Made by a program: the position numbers and the translations under genes
Shown here: piece after piece, positions 37,881-47,564 of the stretch
How positions within the stretch are numbered: position 1 is the stretch's first letter
Layout of the letters: each line of letters begins with the position of its first letter
The notes under the pieces: model-generated
Databases searched by the model: none
What the model was told of the DNA's origin: nothing
Seen by the model: only the letters and a program-made list of their open reading frames with translations
Assembly (NCBI GenBank): GCA_030054195.1
Contig: JASGCJ010000001.1
Coordinates: 30,159 to 94,158 of the forward strand
From: Minisyncoccota bacterium
Lineage (GTDB): Bacteria > Verrucomicrobiota > Verrucomicrobiia > Methylacidiphilales > Verrucolacustridaceae
Length of the DNA: 64,000 bases
Direction: 5' to 3'

Positions 37881-39755
37881 ATGTTTCAGCTTCTTTTTTT
37901 CTCTACTCTTATTGCTCTATCCCAACTGGGAATGGCTGAAACTTCCCCGCCTGCCAATTCCCAAGGGCCTGATCTCGCCGCTCATACCGTTGTCGTTTAC
38001 AACAAGGCCGATCCAGATTCCCAATCCCTGGCCGAAACCTACGCAAAAGCCCGATCGATTCCCCCTGACCGCCTCTTGGGAATCGAATGCCCGATCACGG
38101 AAGAAATCACCCGAGTTGAATTCGAAACTAAAATTCGCCAGCCCCTCGATGAAATCTTCGTCTCCCGCGGTTGGTTAAAACGCAGCGAGACGATTCTTCC
38201 AAATCCCATCCTCGGTCTTGCCGAAAATCTCCCCGTTCAACAATCCCAAGAAAATCCGATCTGGATCATGGTCCTCATGAGGGGCGTGCCTCTCAAAATC
38301 GCAGAAGATCCTACCGTTCTGGCTCCTGAATCCTTGATGGCCCAACTTCGTGCCAATGCCGCTGCCGTCGATTCCGAACTCGCCCTCCTCCCTCTCCGCG
38401 GACTCCCCACCTACGGCCTCGTCTCCAACCCCTACTTTGCCGATAAACGCATCCGTCCATTCGGACAGTTCTTCGCAAACTACCTCATCCTTGTCTGCCG
38501 ACTGGACGGTCCTACTCCCAACATCGTTCGGAGAATGATCCAAGATGCCGTGGATACGGAAAAAACAGAGCTCACGGGGCGCGCCTTTTTCGATATCCGT
38601 ACGATTGAGAAAAAAGACGATCCTTACCGCATGGGGGACGACTGGATCGAACAAGCCGCCCTTCTATTTCAAGCCCGAGGATTCGATATCGAGATCGATC
38701 GCAAACCCGAAGTCGCATCAAAATGGACTCCTTGGGATCAGGTCGCATTCTACGCAGGTTGGTACACGTGGAATTTTGAAGGTCCTTTCGAACTTCCCAC
38801 CACCCGATTCCGCAAGGGCGCCATTGCCTACCATATCCACTCCTTCAGTGCCGATACCGTCCGCTCCGAAACGAAAAACTGGGTCGGCCCGCTTCTCTCC
38901 CACGGCGTGACCGCCACCATGGGCGCCGTGTACGAACCCTACCTGCGCTTTACTCCTGATATCAGCCTTTTTGTCAGTGGCCTCCTCTCAGGTCTCACCT
39001 TTGCCGAATCCGCCTACCAATCCCAAATTGCACTCTCTTGGATGGTTACCTTCGTGGGAGATCCCCTCTATCGCCCTTTTCCTCGAAACTTCTACGAAAA
39101 TCTCGATGCCGCTCAAACCTCGAAGTCTTCCAACCTGCCTTGGCTCCGACTTCGAAAAGCTCGCCTCCTGGCGAATGCCGGCTCGATCTCCGAAACCCGA
39201 GCCGCGGTGAATCAACTTCTTGAGGAATTTCCAAAAAACAAAATTATTTTAGAGGGAAGTGCTGACATCTATCGCGATCTGAATGAGAAAAAAGATGCAA
39301 CCCAGCTGTACGATGAGGATCTAGATCTTTTGGACGAAAAGGATTCCAAAGACCGCTTTCGAATTCTCATGAAACTTGCTGAGATCTTTCGCAGGGGCGA
39401 TAAAACCAAGTCTGCACTCGATACATACGAAAAAATCGCCCAAGAGTTCCCTGAAGCTACAAAGGGGACCGGGTTAGGCGATCGTGCACTATCCTTTGCT
39501 TCAGGAGAGGGAATCTCCGAACTTCCTCCTGCTCTGCTTGCCTACAAAAATGCCGTCGAAGCCGAACAACTCGCCGCTGCCGTGGCCAAAGCAGCCGCCC
39601 AACCTCCCGCCAATCTTAAGCCAGAAGCCACAGCCGCCGATCAAGCCGCGGTCCTCAAAGCCGCAGGCCCACGCCCAAGCCTAAAAGACTCTTCGGCTCC
39701 ACCCCTCCCTCCCCAGCCAGCCGGAACCAAAACAAACTCTCCCTCCGTTCCCTAA
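37881..39755 (+). CDS. secreted TIGR03790-family protein with TPR-like C-terminus
   Basis: A 624-residue protein with a signal peptide (residues 1-20). The region from VVVYNKADPDSQSLAETYAKARSIP through about residue 400 follows the TIGR03790 family, a secreted family found in Planctomycetes, Verrucomicrobia and Acidobacteria with unknown function. Residues about 430-560 look like TPR repeats (SISETRAAVNQLLEEFPKN; KSALDTYEKIAQEFP). The tail is Ala/Pro-rich. It is convergent with hrpB, 3 bases apart. Confidence 0.78.
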   Translation: MFQLLFFSTLIALSQLGMAETSPPANSQGPDLAAHTVVVYNKADPDSQSLAETYAKARSIPPDRLLGIECPITEEITRVEFETKIRQPLDEIFVSRGWLKRSETILPNPILGLAENLPVQQSQENPIWIMVLMRGVPLKIAEDPTVLAPESLMAQLRANAAAVDSELALLPLRGLPTYGLVSNPYFADKRIRPFGQFFANYLILVCRLDGPTPNIVRRMIQDAVDTEKTELTGRAFFDIRTIEKKDDPYRMGDDWIEQAALLFQARGFDIEIDRKPEVASKWTPWDQVAFYAGWYTWNFEGPFELPTTRFRKGAIAYHIHSFSADTVRSETKNWVGPLLSHGVTATMGAVYEPYLRFTPDISLFVSGLLSGLTFAESAYQSQIALSWMVTFVGDPLYRPFPRNFYENLDAAQTSKSSNLPWLRLRKARLLANAGSISETRAAVNQLLEEFPKNKIILEGSADIYRDLNEKKDATQLYDEDLDLLDEKDSKDRFRILMKLAEIFRRGDKTKSALDTYEKIAQEFPEATKGTGLGDRALSFASGEGISELPPALLAYKNAVEAEQLAAAVAKAAAQPPANLKPEATAADQAAVLKAAGPRPSLKDSSAPPLPPQPAGTKTNSPSVP

Positions 39756-39758
39756 ACA

Positions 39759-42296
39759 CTACCTCCACTCATGCTTGGGATACTTCCTCGCTAAATCCCC
39801 TTTTAACTTCGGATACGTCTCTTTCCAAAACGATCCCAAATCTCTCGTTACTTGCAACGGCCGCCGGTTCGGACCCAGAATTTCCACCGTGACCTCCACC
39901 TTCCCATCCCCAATCCGCGGCGTCTTCTCCAACCCGTACAACTCCTGAATCCTGCCGGACACCATCGGCTCCCTCCCCTTTCCATACTGAACTTTTAAAA
40001 ACTTCCCGCCGGGCATTCCGATTCTGTCCGGCGCCAACTTCTCCAACCTCTTCATTCTCTCCTTGCCCAACCAAGCTTGGATCGACTCCAGCGCGCTTCG
40101 CTCATTCGCCTGACGCCAAGTCAGACAGCCCTCACACTGCATCTCTAAAACGAGCCTCTTCGCCTCCACGTCCCATTCAGGCCACTCCTCCTGCTCTGCC
40201 CAACCCCTCACGACTTCCAAACGCTCCAACAATCCCTCCGCTTCCGCATTCCATCCGGGCCAAGCACACTTCTTCTCCAACACCGCCTGCGCCAAAACCG
40301 CTGCTGTCTCCGACCCCGCCTCCACATCCCTCTTTTTTTCCTCTAAGACCAGATCCCGAAAACGTTTCTGCTCCACCTGGTAAACCTTTCTGCCGTTCTC
40401 CTCAAAAATCAGACCGCTTCTCTCCGAGAAATCCTCCGGAAACATCTCCCGCAACCAACTCTCCTCCACCGCCGTAACCAACCCCAGAATCACCTCCACC
40501 TCTCCATCCGTTCTCCCGATCTCCTTCATCTCCGCAGCGAGAATCAAGGACCGATCCCGCACCACACTCTCCCGCGCAATCGTGCCCCCCCGCCCTCCCG
40601 ACAGACGACACCGCAATGTCCCCCCGTCTAATCGCCTTCCCAGATGATCAGAAAATCCCGCCAAGACACACTTCCTCAACTTTTCCCCTGTCGCCGGAGT
40701 CTCCTCCACCTTCAGCCCCATCCCCACAGAAACGCTCAATAACCGATCCCGAACCGCTGCCGCTTCCCTCGCCGCTCCCCCATGAATCCCCATCCTCCCG
40801 CACGCTCCAGGATGAAACTTCTCCCTCTCCGCAAACCGCAGCGCCCTCAGCCACACAAACAGATCACTCTCCTCCTCCCCCTCCCATAGAATTTCTGCCC
40901 CCTCCCCCTTTCGTCCCGCCATTCTCTGCAACAGCGGCCGTCCCGATAGAAGGGCGGCAATCCCCGTTGCCCCTCGCAAACACCCCAACGATCCAGCTTC
41001 CATCAACATCCGTGCCAATCGCGGATGAACAGGCCAACCCGCCATTTTTTCCCCCGTCTCCGTCAACTCTCCCCCCACCCCCTTTGTCGCACCCAAATCG
41101 GCCAGCAACTTCTCCGCCCTTACAACGGAACTCTCTTCCGGTGCATCCACCCAACGGAAATCCCGTAACCTCCCCGCCCCCGCCGCTGCCAAAACCAAGG
41201 CCACCTCCGCCAAATCTAACTTTCGGATCTCCGGCTCTTCCACCTTTGCCCGTTTCGACCAATCCATCTCCGTTTCCAATCTCACGCAAATCCCAGGGGC
41301 CGTCCGACCCGCTCTGCCCGCCCGCTGAGCCGCCGAGGCATGACTGATCCTCTCCACCAGCAACGTCTCCAACCCACGCCTAGGATCGTACTTCGCCATC
41401 CGGGCCAACCCGCAATCCACCACCGCCTTGACCCCATCCAAAGTCAACGAGGTCTCTGCCACATTCGTAGCCACCACCACTTTCGGCCGATCATACTTCT
41501 GCAAAGCTGCATCCTGATCCTTCGGCGACATCTCTCCGTGCAACGGCAAAACCACCGCTTCGGATCGACCCAACCTCGCCTCCAAATCCCTTCTTGCCCG
41601 GCTGATTTCGTATCCACCTGGCAGAAAAACCAGCACGTCCCCCTTCCCCGCTCGAATCAAACGCTCCGCCTCTCTCGCCGCTACCTCCGCCGCCCCTGAT
41701 CCGCTCAGATCCTCTCGATGCTTCAAATATTCGATCTCCACAGGAAATGTTCTTCCTTCCGAACGCAACACCTCTGCTCCAATTCGTTTCGCCAACTTTT
41801 CTGTTTCCAAAGTTGCCGACATCACGATGAGAATCAGATCCGGCCTACCGGCTTCTTGCAGATTCAAAATCCTCCCCAACGTTAAATCTCCGTACAAATG
41901 CCTCTCGTGAAACTCATCACAAATCACTGCCTGCACCCCATCCAACCGGGGCCTCGAAATCATCTGCCTAACCAACACCCCTTCGGTAACAAAACGAATT
42001 CGAGTCTCCTTCGAAGTTTGATCGTCCAACCGAATCGTATATCCCACCTCTTTTCCCAACTCGCCCCCCCTCTCCTCCGCCACCCGTTTCGCCAACATCC
42101 GTGCCGCGATCCGTCTGGGTTGCAGTATAACCACCTGACCCCGCTCCCCTAAAAATCCTCCCTCCAGCAACATTTGCGGAATCTGAGTCGATTTTCCAGA
42201 ACCCGTCGGTGCTTCGATCACAATCCGCTTTGTCCCTGTACGCAACGCCTTCCCCAACTTCTCCCGGATCTCCTCGATGGGTAAATTCGATGCCAT
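39759..42296 (-). CDS. hrpB: ATP-dependent helicase HrpB
   Basis: A DEAH-type RNA helicase of 845 residues. Motif I is APTGSGKSTQIP, motif II is DEFH (VICDEFHERHL), motif III SATLE, and motif VI QRAGRAGRTAPG. The C-terminal HrpB domain includes PEDFSERSGL and the GRRPLQVTRDLGSFW ending. The ATG at 42296 has AGGG 7 bases upstream; a TTG at 42302 is an alternative. HrpB is widespread and of unclear function. Confidence 0.94.
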   Translation of the reverse strand: MASNLPIEEIREKLGKALRTGTKRIVIEAPTGSGKSTQIPQMLLEGGFLGERGQVVILQPRRIAARMLAKRVAEERGGELGKEVGYTIRLDDQTSKETRIRFVTEGVLVRQMISRPRLDGVQAVICDEFHERHLYGDLTLGRILNLQEAGRPDLILIVMSATLETEKLAKRIGAEVLRSEGRTFPVEIEYLKHREDLSGSGAAEVAAREAERLIRAGKGDVLVFLPGGYEISRARRDLEARLGRSEAVVLPLHGEMSPKDQDAALQKYDRPKVVVATNVAETSLTLDGVKAVVDCGLARMAKYDPRRGLETLLVERISHASAAQRAGRAGRTAPGICVRLETEMDWSKRAKVEEPEIRKLDLAEVALVLAAAGAGRLRDFRWVDAPEESSVVRAEKLLADLGATKGVGGELTETGEKMAGWPVHPRLARMLMEAGSLGCLRGATGIAALLSGRPLLQRMAGRKGEGAEILWEGEEESDLFVWLRALRFAEREKFHPGACGRMGIHGGAAREAAAVRDRLLSVSVGMGLKVEETPATGEKLRKCVLAGFSDHLGRRLDGGTLRCRLSGGRGGTIARESVVRDRSLILAAEMKEIGRTDGEVEVILGLVTAVEESWLREMFPEDFSERSGLIFEENGRKVYQVEQKRFRDLVLEEKKRDVEAGSETAAVLAQAVLEKKCAWPGWNAEAEGLLERLEVVRGWAEQEEWPEWDVEAKRLVLEMQCEGCLTWRQANERSALESIQAWLGKERMKRLEKLAPDRIGMPGGKFLKVQYGKGREPMVSGRIQELYGLEKTPRIGDGKVEVTVEILGPNRRPLQVTRDLGSFWKETYPKLKGDLARKYPKHEWR

Positions 42297-42358
42297 CCCC
42301 AAACCCTAGCGGAAAATCAAATCAAAGGGAGGACAGAGCCTTCCCCAAAACGAAAATC

Positions 42359-43312
42359 TTACTTTTTCTTTTTCTTCGCGATCCGTCCACGTGTCAGCCA
42401 TCCCGACTCAAAGTAATCCTTCAGTCCCTGCTCCAGACTATACTTGGGTTGAATCCCTAAATCCCTCTTCGTTGCAGACATGTCCGCCTCGGTGTGGGGT
42501 TGGTAGAAAGGATACGGACATTCGAAATATTGGGGCTTCAACTTTGTTCCTAACACCTCGTTCAATCCCTCCACCATCTCATTAAAACTTCTGGGCTGTC
42601 CCGAACCCGCGTTCCACACCCCAGATTTCCCCGATTTCATCGCGGCAATCGTGAACGCCACAATGTCCTTCACATAGACGAAATCCCGCTTTTGCTCCCC
42701 GCTCTTGAAAATTCTTGGGCGTTTGCCCAACAGCATCTGCCCCGCCAAGTGCCACGCCATGCTCGCCGGCACCCCTTTGTGCCCTTCGCGTGGTCCGTAC
42801 ACATTAAAGTAACGCAACCCCCCGATTTTCCACGAAGGTTCCTCCTCCAAAACTTTTCGCGCCAGATTTTCCAACTGCACTTTGGAGAATGCATACGAAT
42901 TGGCGGGAGCCAGCGGATCCCCCACCCGATTCACCCCCGCGCGAATACCATACGTCGCCGCACTCGTCGCGTACACAATCGGTGTTTTTTCAGGACGAAG
43001 ATACTCCAGCAATCTCCGAAATCCCTCCACGTTGTCATGAGTCTGGATCTTCTGATCCTGCAACGTCGTGTCGGTAATCGAGGCTAAGTGAAACATCGCA
43101 TCCGGCCTTTTTCCCCGAAACTCAGCCTCCCAGTCCAATCGGGAGATGTCCGCCGCCACAAAATCCCCCCGATACCCCTCCAAATTCAAAAAGGACCCAC
43201 TCCGAAAATCATCCAAAACCGTCAGGGAAGCCCCCGGAAACTCCTCCTGCAACCGTAGAACGAGATTCGACCCGATAAACCCTCCCCCTCCTGTAACCCA
43301 TATATGCTTCAT
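42359..43312 (-). CDS. hldD: ADP-L-glycero-D-manno-heptose-6-epimerase-like NAD-dependent epimerase
   Basis: A short-chain epimerase of 317 residues. The Rossmann loop is VTGGGGFIGSNLVL, and the active site holds TSAATYG and the SYAFSK tyrosine-lysine pair. The PRIFKSGEQKRDFVYVKDI segment is typical of HldD, which makes the heptose precursor of LPS inner core. The presence of an hldE-like adenylyltransferase at the window end supports an LPS role. The C-terminus ends in a run of lysines. Other NAD-dependent sugar epimerases remain possible. Confidence 0.85.
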   Translation of the reverse strand: MKHIWVTGGGGFIGSNLVLRLQEEFPGASLTVLDDFRSGSFLNLEGYRGDFVAADISRLDWEAEFRGKRPDAMFHLASITDTTLQDQKIQTHDNVEGFRRLLEYLRPEKTPIVYATSAATYGIRAGVNRVGDPLAPANSYAFSKVQLENLARKVLEEEPSWKIGGLRYFNVYGPREGHKGVPASMAWHLAGQMLLGKRPRIFKSGEQKRDFVYVKDIVAFTIAAMKSGKSGVWNAGSGQPRSFNEMVEGLNEVLGTKLKPQYFECPYPFYQPHTEADMSATKRDLGIQPKYSLEQGLKDYFESGWLTRGRIAKKKKK

Positions 43313-43400
43313 AGTTTTTAAACTTATATAGATAGAAAGTTATTCCCAAACAGAAAAATCTTGTCTAAATATAGGCTAGATCGCACAAATTACTACCTCT

Positions 43401-44096
43401 ATGCTATTAACTATGATCACTTTAAGACGTAAATCTGGAAGCAAAACTTCCTTGGTTTTAGCTCTTTTTTTAGCGACTTCTTGGTCATTAATAACAAGTT
43501 GTTGGTCTGGTGTGTCCGTGAAAGAGTCCACCGCTACACCCTCCCCCCAACTATCCAACACCGATTCGATCCAAAACTCTCTATTTGGCGAGGATGTAGT
43601 CAGCCTATCAGTAGAGACGGCCGGCCTCTTCTCCATTAATAACTCCAACAATTATCGCTATCTCCCCCAACTCATCACGGTGGGATGGCAGTTGGACGAA
43701 ATCGGAAATGAGGGATGGAACCGCGGGAACACCGAATTCCTCTTCAGCGGAATGTATGCCCCCGTAATCCACGGCCCCAATCCCTGGTTCACTGGTGGAC
43801 TCTTTGGACCGCGATACAACTTTGTCCAAGAAGGATGGCCCGTTGTCCCTTACCTCGAATCAAGGGTCGGCTTCATATTCACCGATGCCACGGGCGCACC
43901 CAACTCCCAAGGACAGGACTTCTGCTTCAGCTTCACCATCGGAACAGGCGTTCGGATTCCCGTCATGCAACAGCTCTCGGTAAACCTCGGCATCCTTTAC
44001 CAACACATCTCCAACGGCGGCCTCTCCGAGCCGGATCATGATAATGTCGGTCTCGACTCTATCGGACCCACCCTTTCGGTCACTTGGGCGTTTTAA
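43401..44096 (+). CDS. PagL-like lipid A 3-O-deacylase (acyloxyacyl hydrolase family)
   Basis: A 231-residue protein with a hydrophobic export signal. A cysteine in the ITSC context could be a lipobox, though PagL itself is an outer-membrane barrel. The C-terminal motif YQHISNGGLSEPDHDNVGL contains the His-Ser pair and the Asn-x-Gly pattern of PagL. Alternating beta-strands fit a small barrel. The start is uncertain between ATG 43401 and ATG 43413; neither has a clear ribosome site. It is divergent from hldD, so both may modify LPS. Confidence 0.75.
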   Translation: MLLTMITLRRKSGSKTSLVLALFLATSWSLITSCWSGVSVKESTATPSPQLSNTDSIQNSLFGEDVVSLSVETAGLFSINNSNNYRYLPQLITVGWQLDEIGNEGWNRGNTEFLFSGMYAPVIHGPNPWFTGGLFGPRYNFVQEGWPVVPYLESRVGFIFTDATGAPNSQGQDFCFSFTIGTGVRIPVMQQLSVNLGILYQHISNGGLSEPDHDNVGLDSIGPTLSVTWAF

Positions 44097-44218
44097 CTAC
44101 GCCCCGCCCCCCAATCCTGAATTCCAATGTCGGGCCGTCGCCACGGTTCGCTACCCCACCCCTACGCCTCATCAAAAACCGAATCCTTCCCAACTTATTA
44201 ACATATCACATGCTTTTT

Positions 44219-44247
44219 TTGAACTGACTGATAGTCAGTGATATAAA
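44219..44247 (+). promoter_or_regulatory. sigma-70 promoter of the attEFGH-like operon
   Basis: TTGAAC at 44219-44224, a 17-base spacer and TATAAA at 44242-44247 make a near-consensus promoter 70 bases upstream of the ATPase ATG. It lies in a marked AT-rich stretch of a 220-base intergenic region. The upstream 110 bases are C-rich and show nothing I recognise. Confidence 0.7.
44223..44239. promoter_or_regulatory. 17-bp palindromic operator inside the promoter spacer
   Basis: ACTGACT-GAT-AGTCAGT is a perfect inverted repeat (7-base arms) filling the space between the -35 and -10 elements. The form resembles TetR/AcrR-family operators, which often read CTGAC-N-GTCAG. A bound repressor would block RNA polymerase. 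No TetR-type gene lies in the window. Confidence 0.62.
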
Positions 44248-44316
44248 ATCTGTTTATCCTTTCACTTTATGGCTTTCTTCAAAACTTATTCACTTATCAC
44301 GTAGAGCTCTCTTTTT

Positions 44317-44982
44317 ATGCTCGAAACACGCGATCTTCATAAATCATACGAATCAGGCGAGGCCCGCGTGGATGCCTTGCGTGGCATCACTCTGAAAATC
44401 CTCCCAGGCGAAATCGTTGCTGTCACTGGGCCCAGCGGCTGTGGAAAAAGTACTCTCCTGCATATCCTTGGAGCGCTCGACACCCCCACATCAGGCCAAG
44501 CTTACCTCGAAGGACATCCCCTCCACTCCCTTAACGACGATAAACTGACCGCCCTCCGACGCCTTAAAATCGGCTTCGTTTTCCAATTCTTCCACCTCCT
44601 CCCCACCCTTACGGTCGAGGAAAACGTTCTTCTCCCCCTCCTCCTATCCGGACGTGTGAACGCCTCGGCTCGGCACCGTGCCAACGATCTCCTTAAATCC
44701 GTCCAACTCGCCGACCGCTCCCACCATCGCCCCCACCAGCTGTCCGGTGGACAACTCCAACGAGCCGCCCTCGCTCGTGCCCTCATCCACCAACCCTCGA
44801 TCCTTCTCGCCGACGAACCCACCGGCAATCTCGACTCCGCCTCCAGCACCATGGTCATCGATCTCATCACCCAACTCGCACGAAAAGAAAAAACCACAGT
44901 CGTTCTCGTCACCCACAGCGAAGAAATTGCCCGAACCGCCGATCGCCGAGTCGCCCTCGTCGACGGTCGTATCCACTCCTGA
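44317..44982 (+). CDS. ABC transporter ATP-binding protein (LolD/MacB/AttE type)
   Basis: A 221-residue ATPase of the lipoprotein-release or macrolide-export group. Walker A is GPSGCGKST, the signature LSGGQLQRAALARAL, and Walker B ILLADEPTGNLD. The FQFFHLLPTLTVEENV segment is typical of the LolD/MacB group. It is followed 2 bases later by a FtsX-type permease and then by an AttH-like gene, the order seen in attEFGH of Agrobacterium. Confidence 0.92.
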   Translation: MLETRDLHKSYESGEARVDALRGITLKILPGEIVAVTGPSGCGKSTLLHILGALDTPTSGQAYLEGHPLHSLNDDKLTALRRLKIGFVFQFFHLLPTLTVEENVLLPLLLSGRVNASARHRANDLLKSVQLADRSHHRPHQLSGGQLQRAALARALIHQPSILLADEPTGNLDSASSTMVIDLITQLARKEKTTVVLVTHSEEIARTADRRVALVDGRIHS

Positions 44983-44984
44983 TC

Positions 44985-47564
44985 TTGAACTGGTTGACCA
45001 CCCTCCGCGTCTTCCTTTCCCACGGGACCCGCGATTTTTTCCGACACAAAACTCTATCCCTACTCAACCTCCTTGCCCTCGCCGTCGGTGTCGCCGCCAT
45101 CGTCGCGATTCAAACTGTCAATGAAACTGCCCTCCGCTCATTCCGCGCCTCTCTCGACCTCGTCGCCGGCCGGCCCGACTTCACAATCGAAGGGCAAGGC
45201 TTCCGCCTCCCTGAAAAACTCATCCCTCTACTCAGGAACGATCCTGCAGTCCGCGAGGTCACTCCCACACTCTCTCTTGTCGCTTCCCTCCCCAATCACC
45301 CAGGGGAATTCCTTCATCTCATCGGCGTTGATCCCTTCTCGAATAGCGAACTCGTGACCTACCGCCTCGAAGACGCCCTCCGCTCCCCCACCGACGCCAT
45401 CGCCTTCGTTTCCGAACCCAACACCATCGCCCTCACTCGCTCCCTCGCCAACCGTCTCCACCTTCAACCCGGCGACTCCATCCGCGCTGTCTCCGCCGGT
45501 CATCAAGCCAACCTCCGGGTCCGCTTCCTTCTCGAACCTTCCCCCGACCTCCTGGGAGCCGATGATCACCTCGCGATCGCTGATATCGCCACCGTCCAGT
45601 CCGCCTTTGGGCTCTTCGGCCAAGTCGACCGCATCGAAGCCCTTCTTCAACCCGATGCCTCGGGAAAAATTGCCACAGCTCGCTCTTCCCTTCTCGAACG
45701 CCTTAAACCCCACCTCCCCGCCCACGCCCGAGCCGGCTCCCCCGAACGCCGAGGCCAAGAAGTCGAAAAAATGCTCGGCGCATTTCAACTCAACCTTACA
45801 GCACTCTCTCTCATCGCTCTCGTCGTCGGCATGTTTCTCGTAACCAATACCGTCGCCGCCAATGTAGTTCGCCGCCGATCCGAAATCGGCCTTCTGCGCT
45901 CTCTCGGACTCACCCAAAACTCCGTTGTCTTTATTCTCGTCGCCGAATCCCTTCTCCTCGGCTTTCTTGGTTCTGCAATCGGGATCATTCTCGGCCTTCA
46001 AGTCGCCCGCACTCTCCTTCAATCGGTCGCCTCCACGGTCACATCCCACTACGTTCTTCTCTCCATGCAGGAAATCGTCGTGAACCCATGGAGTCTCCTC
46101 GCTGCCGGCCTCGCGGGCCTTCTCGCCGCAAGCCTCGCCGCCTGGTGGCCCGCTCGCCAGGCCTCTCTCGTCTCTCCCGTCGACGCCCTTCTACCCGGGA
46201 ACTCCGCTGATCGCGCCTCCTCCCCACAATCCCACTTCCTTCGAGCCTCACTTCTCTGTTTTTTCCTCACCCTCCTCTTCTCTGCCACAGCCCTCTATGC
46301 CCGGATTCCACGGACCGGGTTTCTTGCCGCACTCAGCATTCTTCTCGCCGCCGCCTTCCTCGCTCCCGCCCTCGCACGACTTCTATCTCTCGTTCCTTCC
46401 CTGCCCTTCTCCTTCACGATTCTTGCCCGCTCCACTTTCTCCCGTGGTCTTCACCGACACGGCCTCGCTGCCGCCGCACTCTCCGTCGCTGTCGCCATGG
46501 CTATCGGCGTCACCATCATGGTCCACAGTTTTCGTGCCACCGTCGATCAGTGGATCGGAGAAAGCATCAAAGCCGACCTCTTTATCGCTCCCTCGACGAA
46601 CCTTATCGCGGGAGCGCTCGAACCCCTCGACCCCGAAGCCGAAACCCTCGCCCTCGCCACCCCCGGAGTCCGTGCCGTCGGCACCTACCGCGAAGTCCGC
46701 CTCTTCCTCGATGGAACCCCCGCCAAACTCGCCGCCTGCCGACTCGAAATCCTTCGCGTCTACAATCCTTTAACTTTTCTCTCTACCCTCCCAGGGGATC
46801 CCTACGAACTTTGCCAAAAGGGAGACTACGCCATCATTTCGGAAAACTTCGCCCGCCGGCGCCGACTCAAAGCCGGCGATACGGTCTCGCTCCCCACTCC
46901 GACAGGAACTCATCTGCTCCAAGTAGCCGCCATCTTCCGAGATTATACTTCCGAATCCGGACTCCTTCTTCTCGACCGCTCCGCCTACCGCCGACTGACC
47001 CAAGACCAGGGTCTGACCAGCCTCGCCATTCATCTCGAACCCGGCGTCTCTCCCCAAACCGTCGGCGACTCCCTACGGGAACAGCTCCGCCCCCGTGGCG
47101 AATTCCTCGTCTACTCACAGGCCGGACTTCGGAACGAAGCCCTCCGGATCTTCGACCGCTCCTTTGCTGTCACCGCCCTCCTCCGCACTCTTGCCATTGC
47201 GGTCGCCGCCCTCGGCGTCACCCTCTCCCTCACCGCCCTCGGAATCGAGCGCACACGCGAAATCGGAATCCTCCGAGCCACAGGCGCCTCCCGGGGACAA
47301 ATTCTTCGGACGATCATGACCGAGTCCGCTTATCTCGGTACCACTGGGATTCTCCTCGGACTCGTCACCGGTTTTGCAGTTGCCCTTATCTTGATGCAGG
47401 TCATTAACCGCGCTTTCTTCGGATGGACCATCGACTGGTACACCCCTTACCCCTCTCTCGTGGGTATTGTCATCGGAATGATGGTTGCCTGCTTGTTGGC
47501 CTCTCTTCCCCCCGCCTGGCACGCCTCCCGTCTCTCCCCCGCCGAAGCCCTACGCTCCGAATGA
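44985..47564 (+). CDS. FtsX-type ABC transporter permease, double-length (AttF/AttG-like)
   Basis: An 859-residue permease with an N-terminal membrane segment and two FtsX cores. The first core is near residues 265-390 (LIALVVGMFLVTNTVAANVVRRRSEIGLLRSLG) and the second at the C-terminus (ERTREIGILRATGASRGQILRTI). Between them lie two MacB-like periplasmic domains and further membrane segments. The start is a TTG at 44985, 2 bases after the ATPase stop. The stop overlaps the next start (ATGA). The system should move lipids, lipoproteins or a hydrophobic product outward or into the outer membrane (inference). Confidence 0.9.
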   Translation: MNWLTTLRVFLSHGTRDFFRHKTLSLLNLLALAVGVAAIVAIQTVNETALRSFRASLDLVAGRPDFTIEGQGFRLPEKLIPLLRNDPAVREVTPTLSLVASLPNHPGEFLHLIGVDPFSNSELVTYRLEDALRSPTDAIAFVSEPNTIALTRSLANRLHLQPGDSIRAVSAGHQANLRVRFLLEPSPDLLGADDHLAIADIATVQSAFGLFGQVDRIEALLQPDASGKIATARSSLLERLKPHLPAHARAGSPERRGQEVEKMLGAFQLNLTALSLIALVVGMFLVTNTVAANVVRRRSEIGLLRSLGLTQNSVVFILVAESLLLGFLGSAIGIILGLQVARTLLQSVASTVTSHYVLLSMQEIVVNPWSLLAAGLAGLLAASLAAWWPARQASLVSPVDALLPGNSADRASSPQSHFLRASLLCFFLTLLFSATALYARIPRTGFLAALSILLAAAFLAPALARLLSLVPSLPFSFTILARSTFSRGLHRHGLAAAALSVAVAMAIGVTIMVHSFRATVDQWIGESIKADLFIAPSTNLIAGALEPLDPEAETLALATPGVRAVGTYREVRLFLDGTPAKLAACRLEILRVYNPLTFLSTLPGDPYELCQKGDYAIISENFARRRRLKAGDTVSLPTPTGTHLLQVAAIFRDYTSESGLLLLDRSAYRRLTQDQGLTSLAIHLEPGVSPQTVGDSLREQLRPRGEFLVYSQAGLRNEALRIFDRSFAVTALLRTLAIAVAALGVTLSLTALGIERTREIGILRATGASRGQILRTIMTESAYLGTTGILLGLVTGFAVALILMQVINRAFFGWTIDWYTPYPSLVGIVIGMMVACLLASLPPAWHASRLSPAEALRSE

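Noticed and set aside
40616-41347. Proline-rich plus-strand frame inside hrpB
   Set aside because: It is antisense to the conserved helicase core and reflects strand composition.
45228-46049. 273-residue Gly/Glu-rich minus-strand frame inside the FtsX-type permease
   Set aside because: It is antisense shadow of a membrane protein with clear family motifs.
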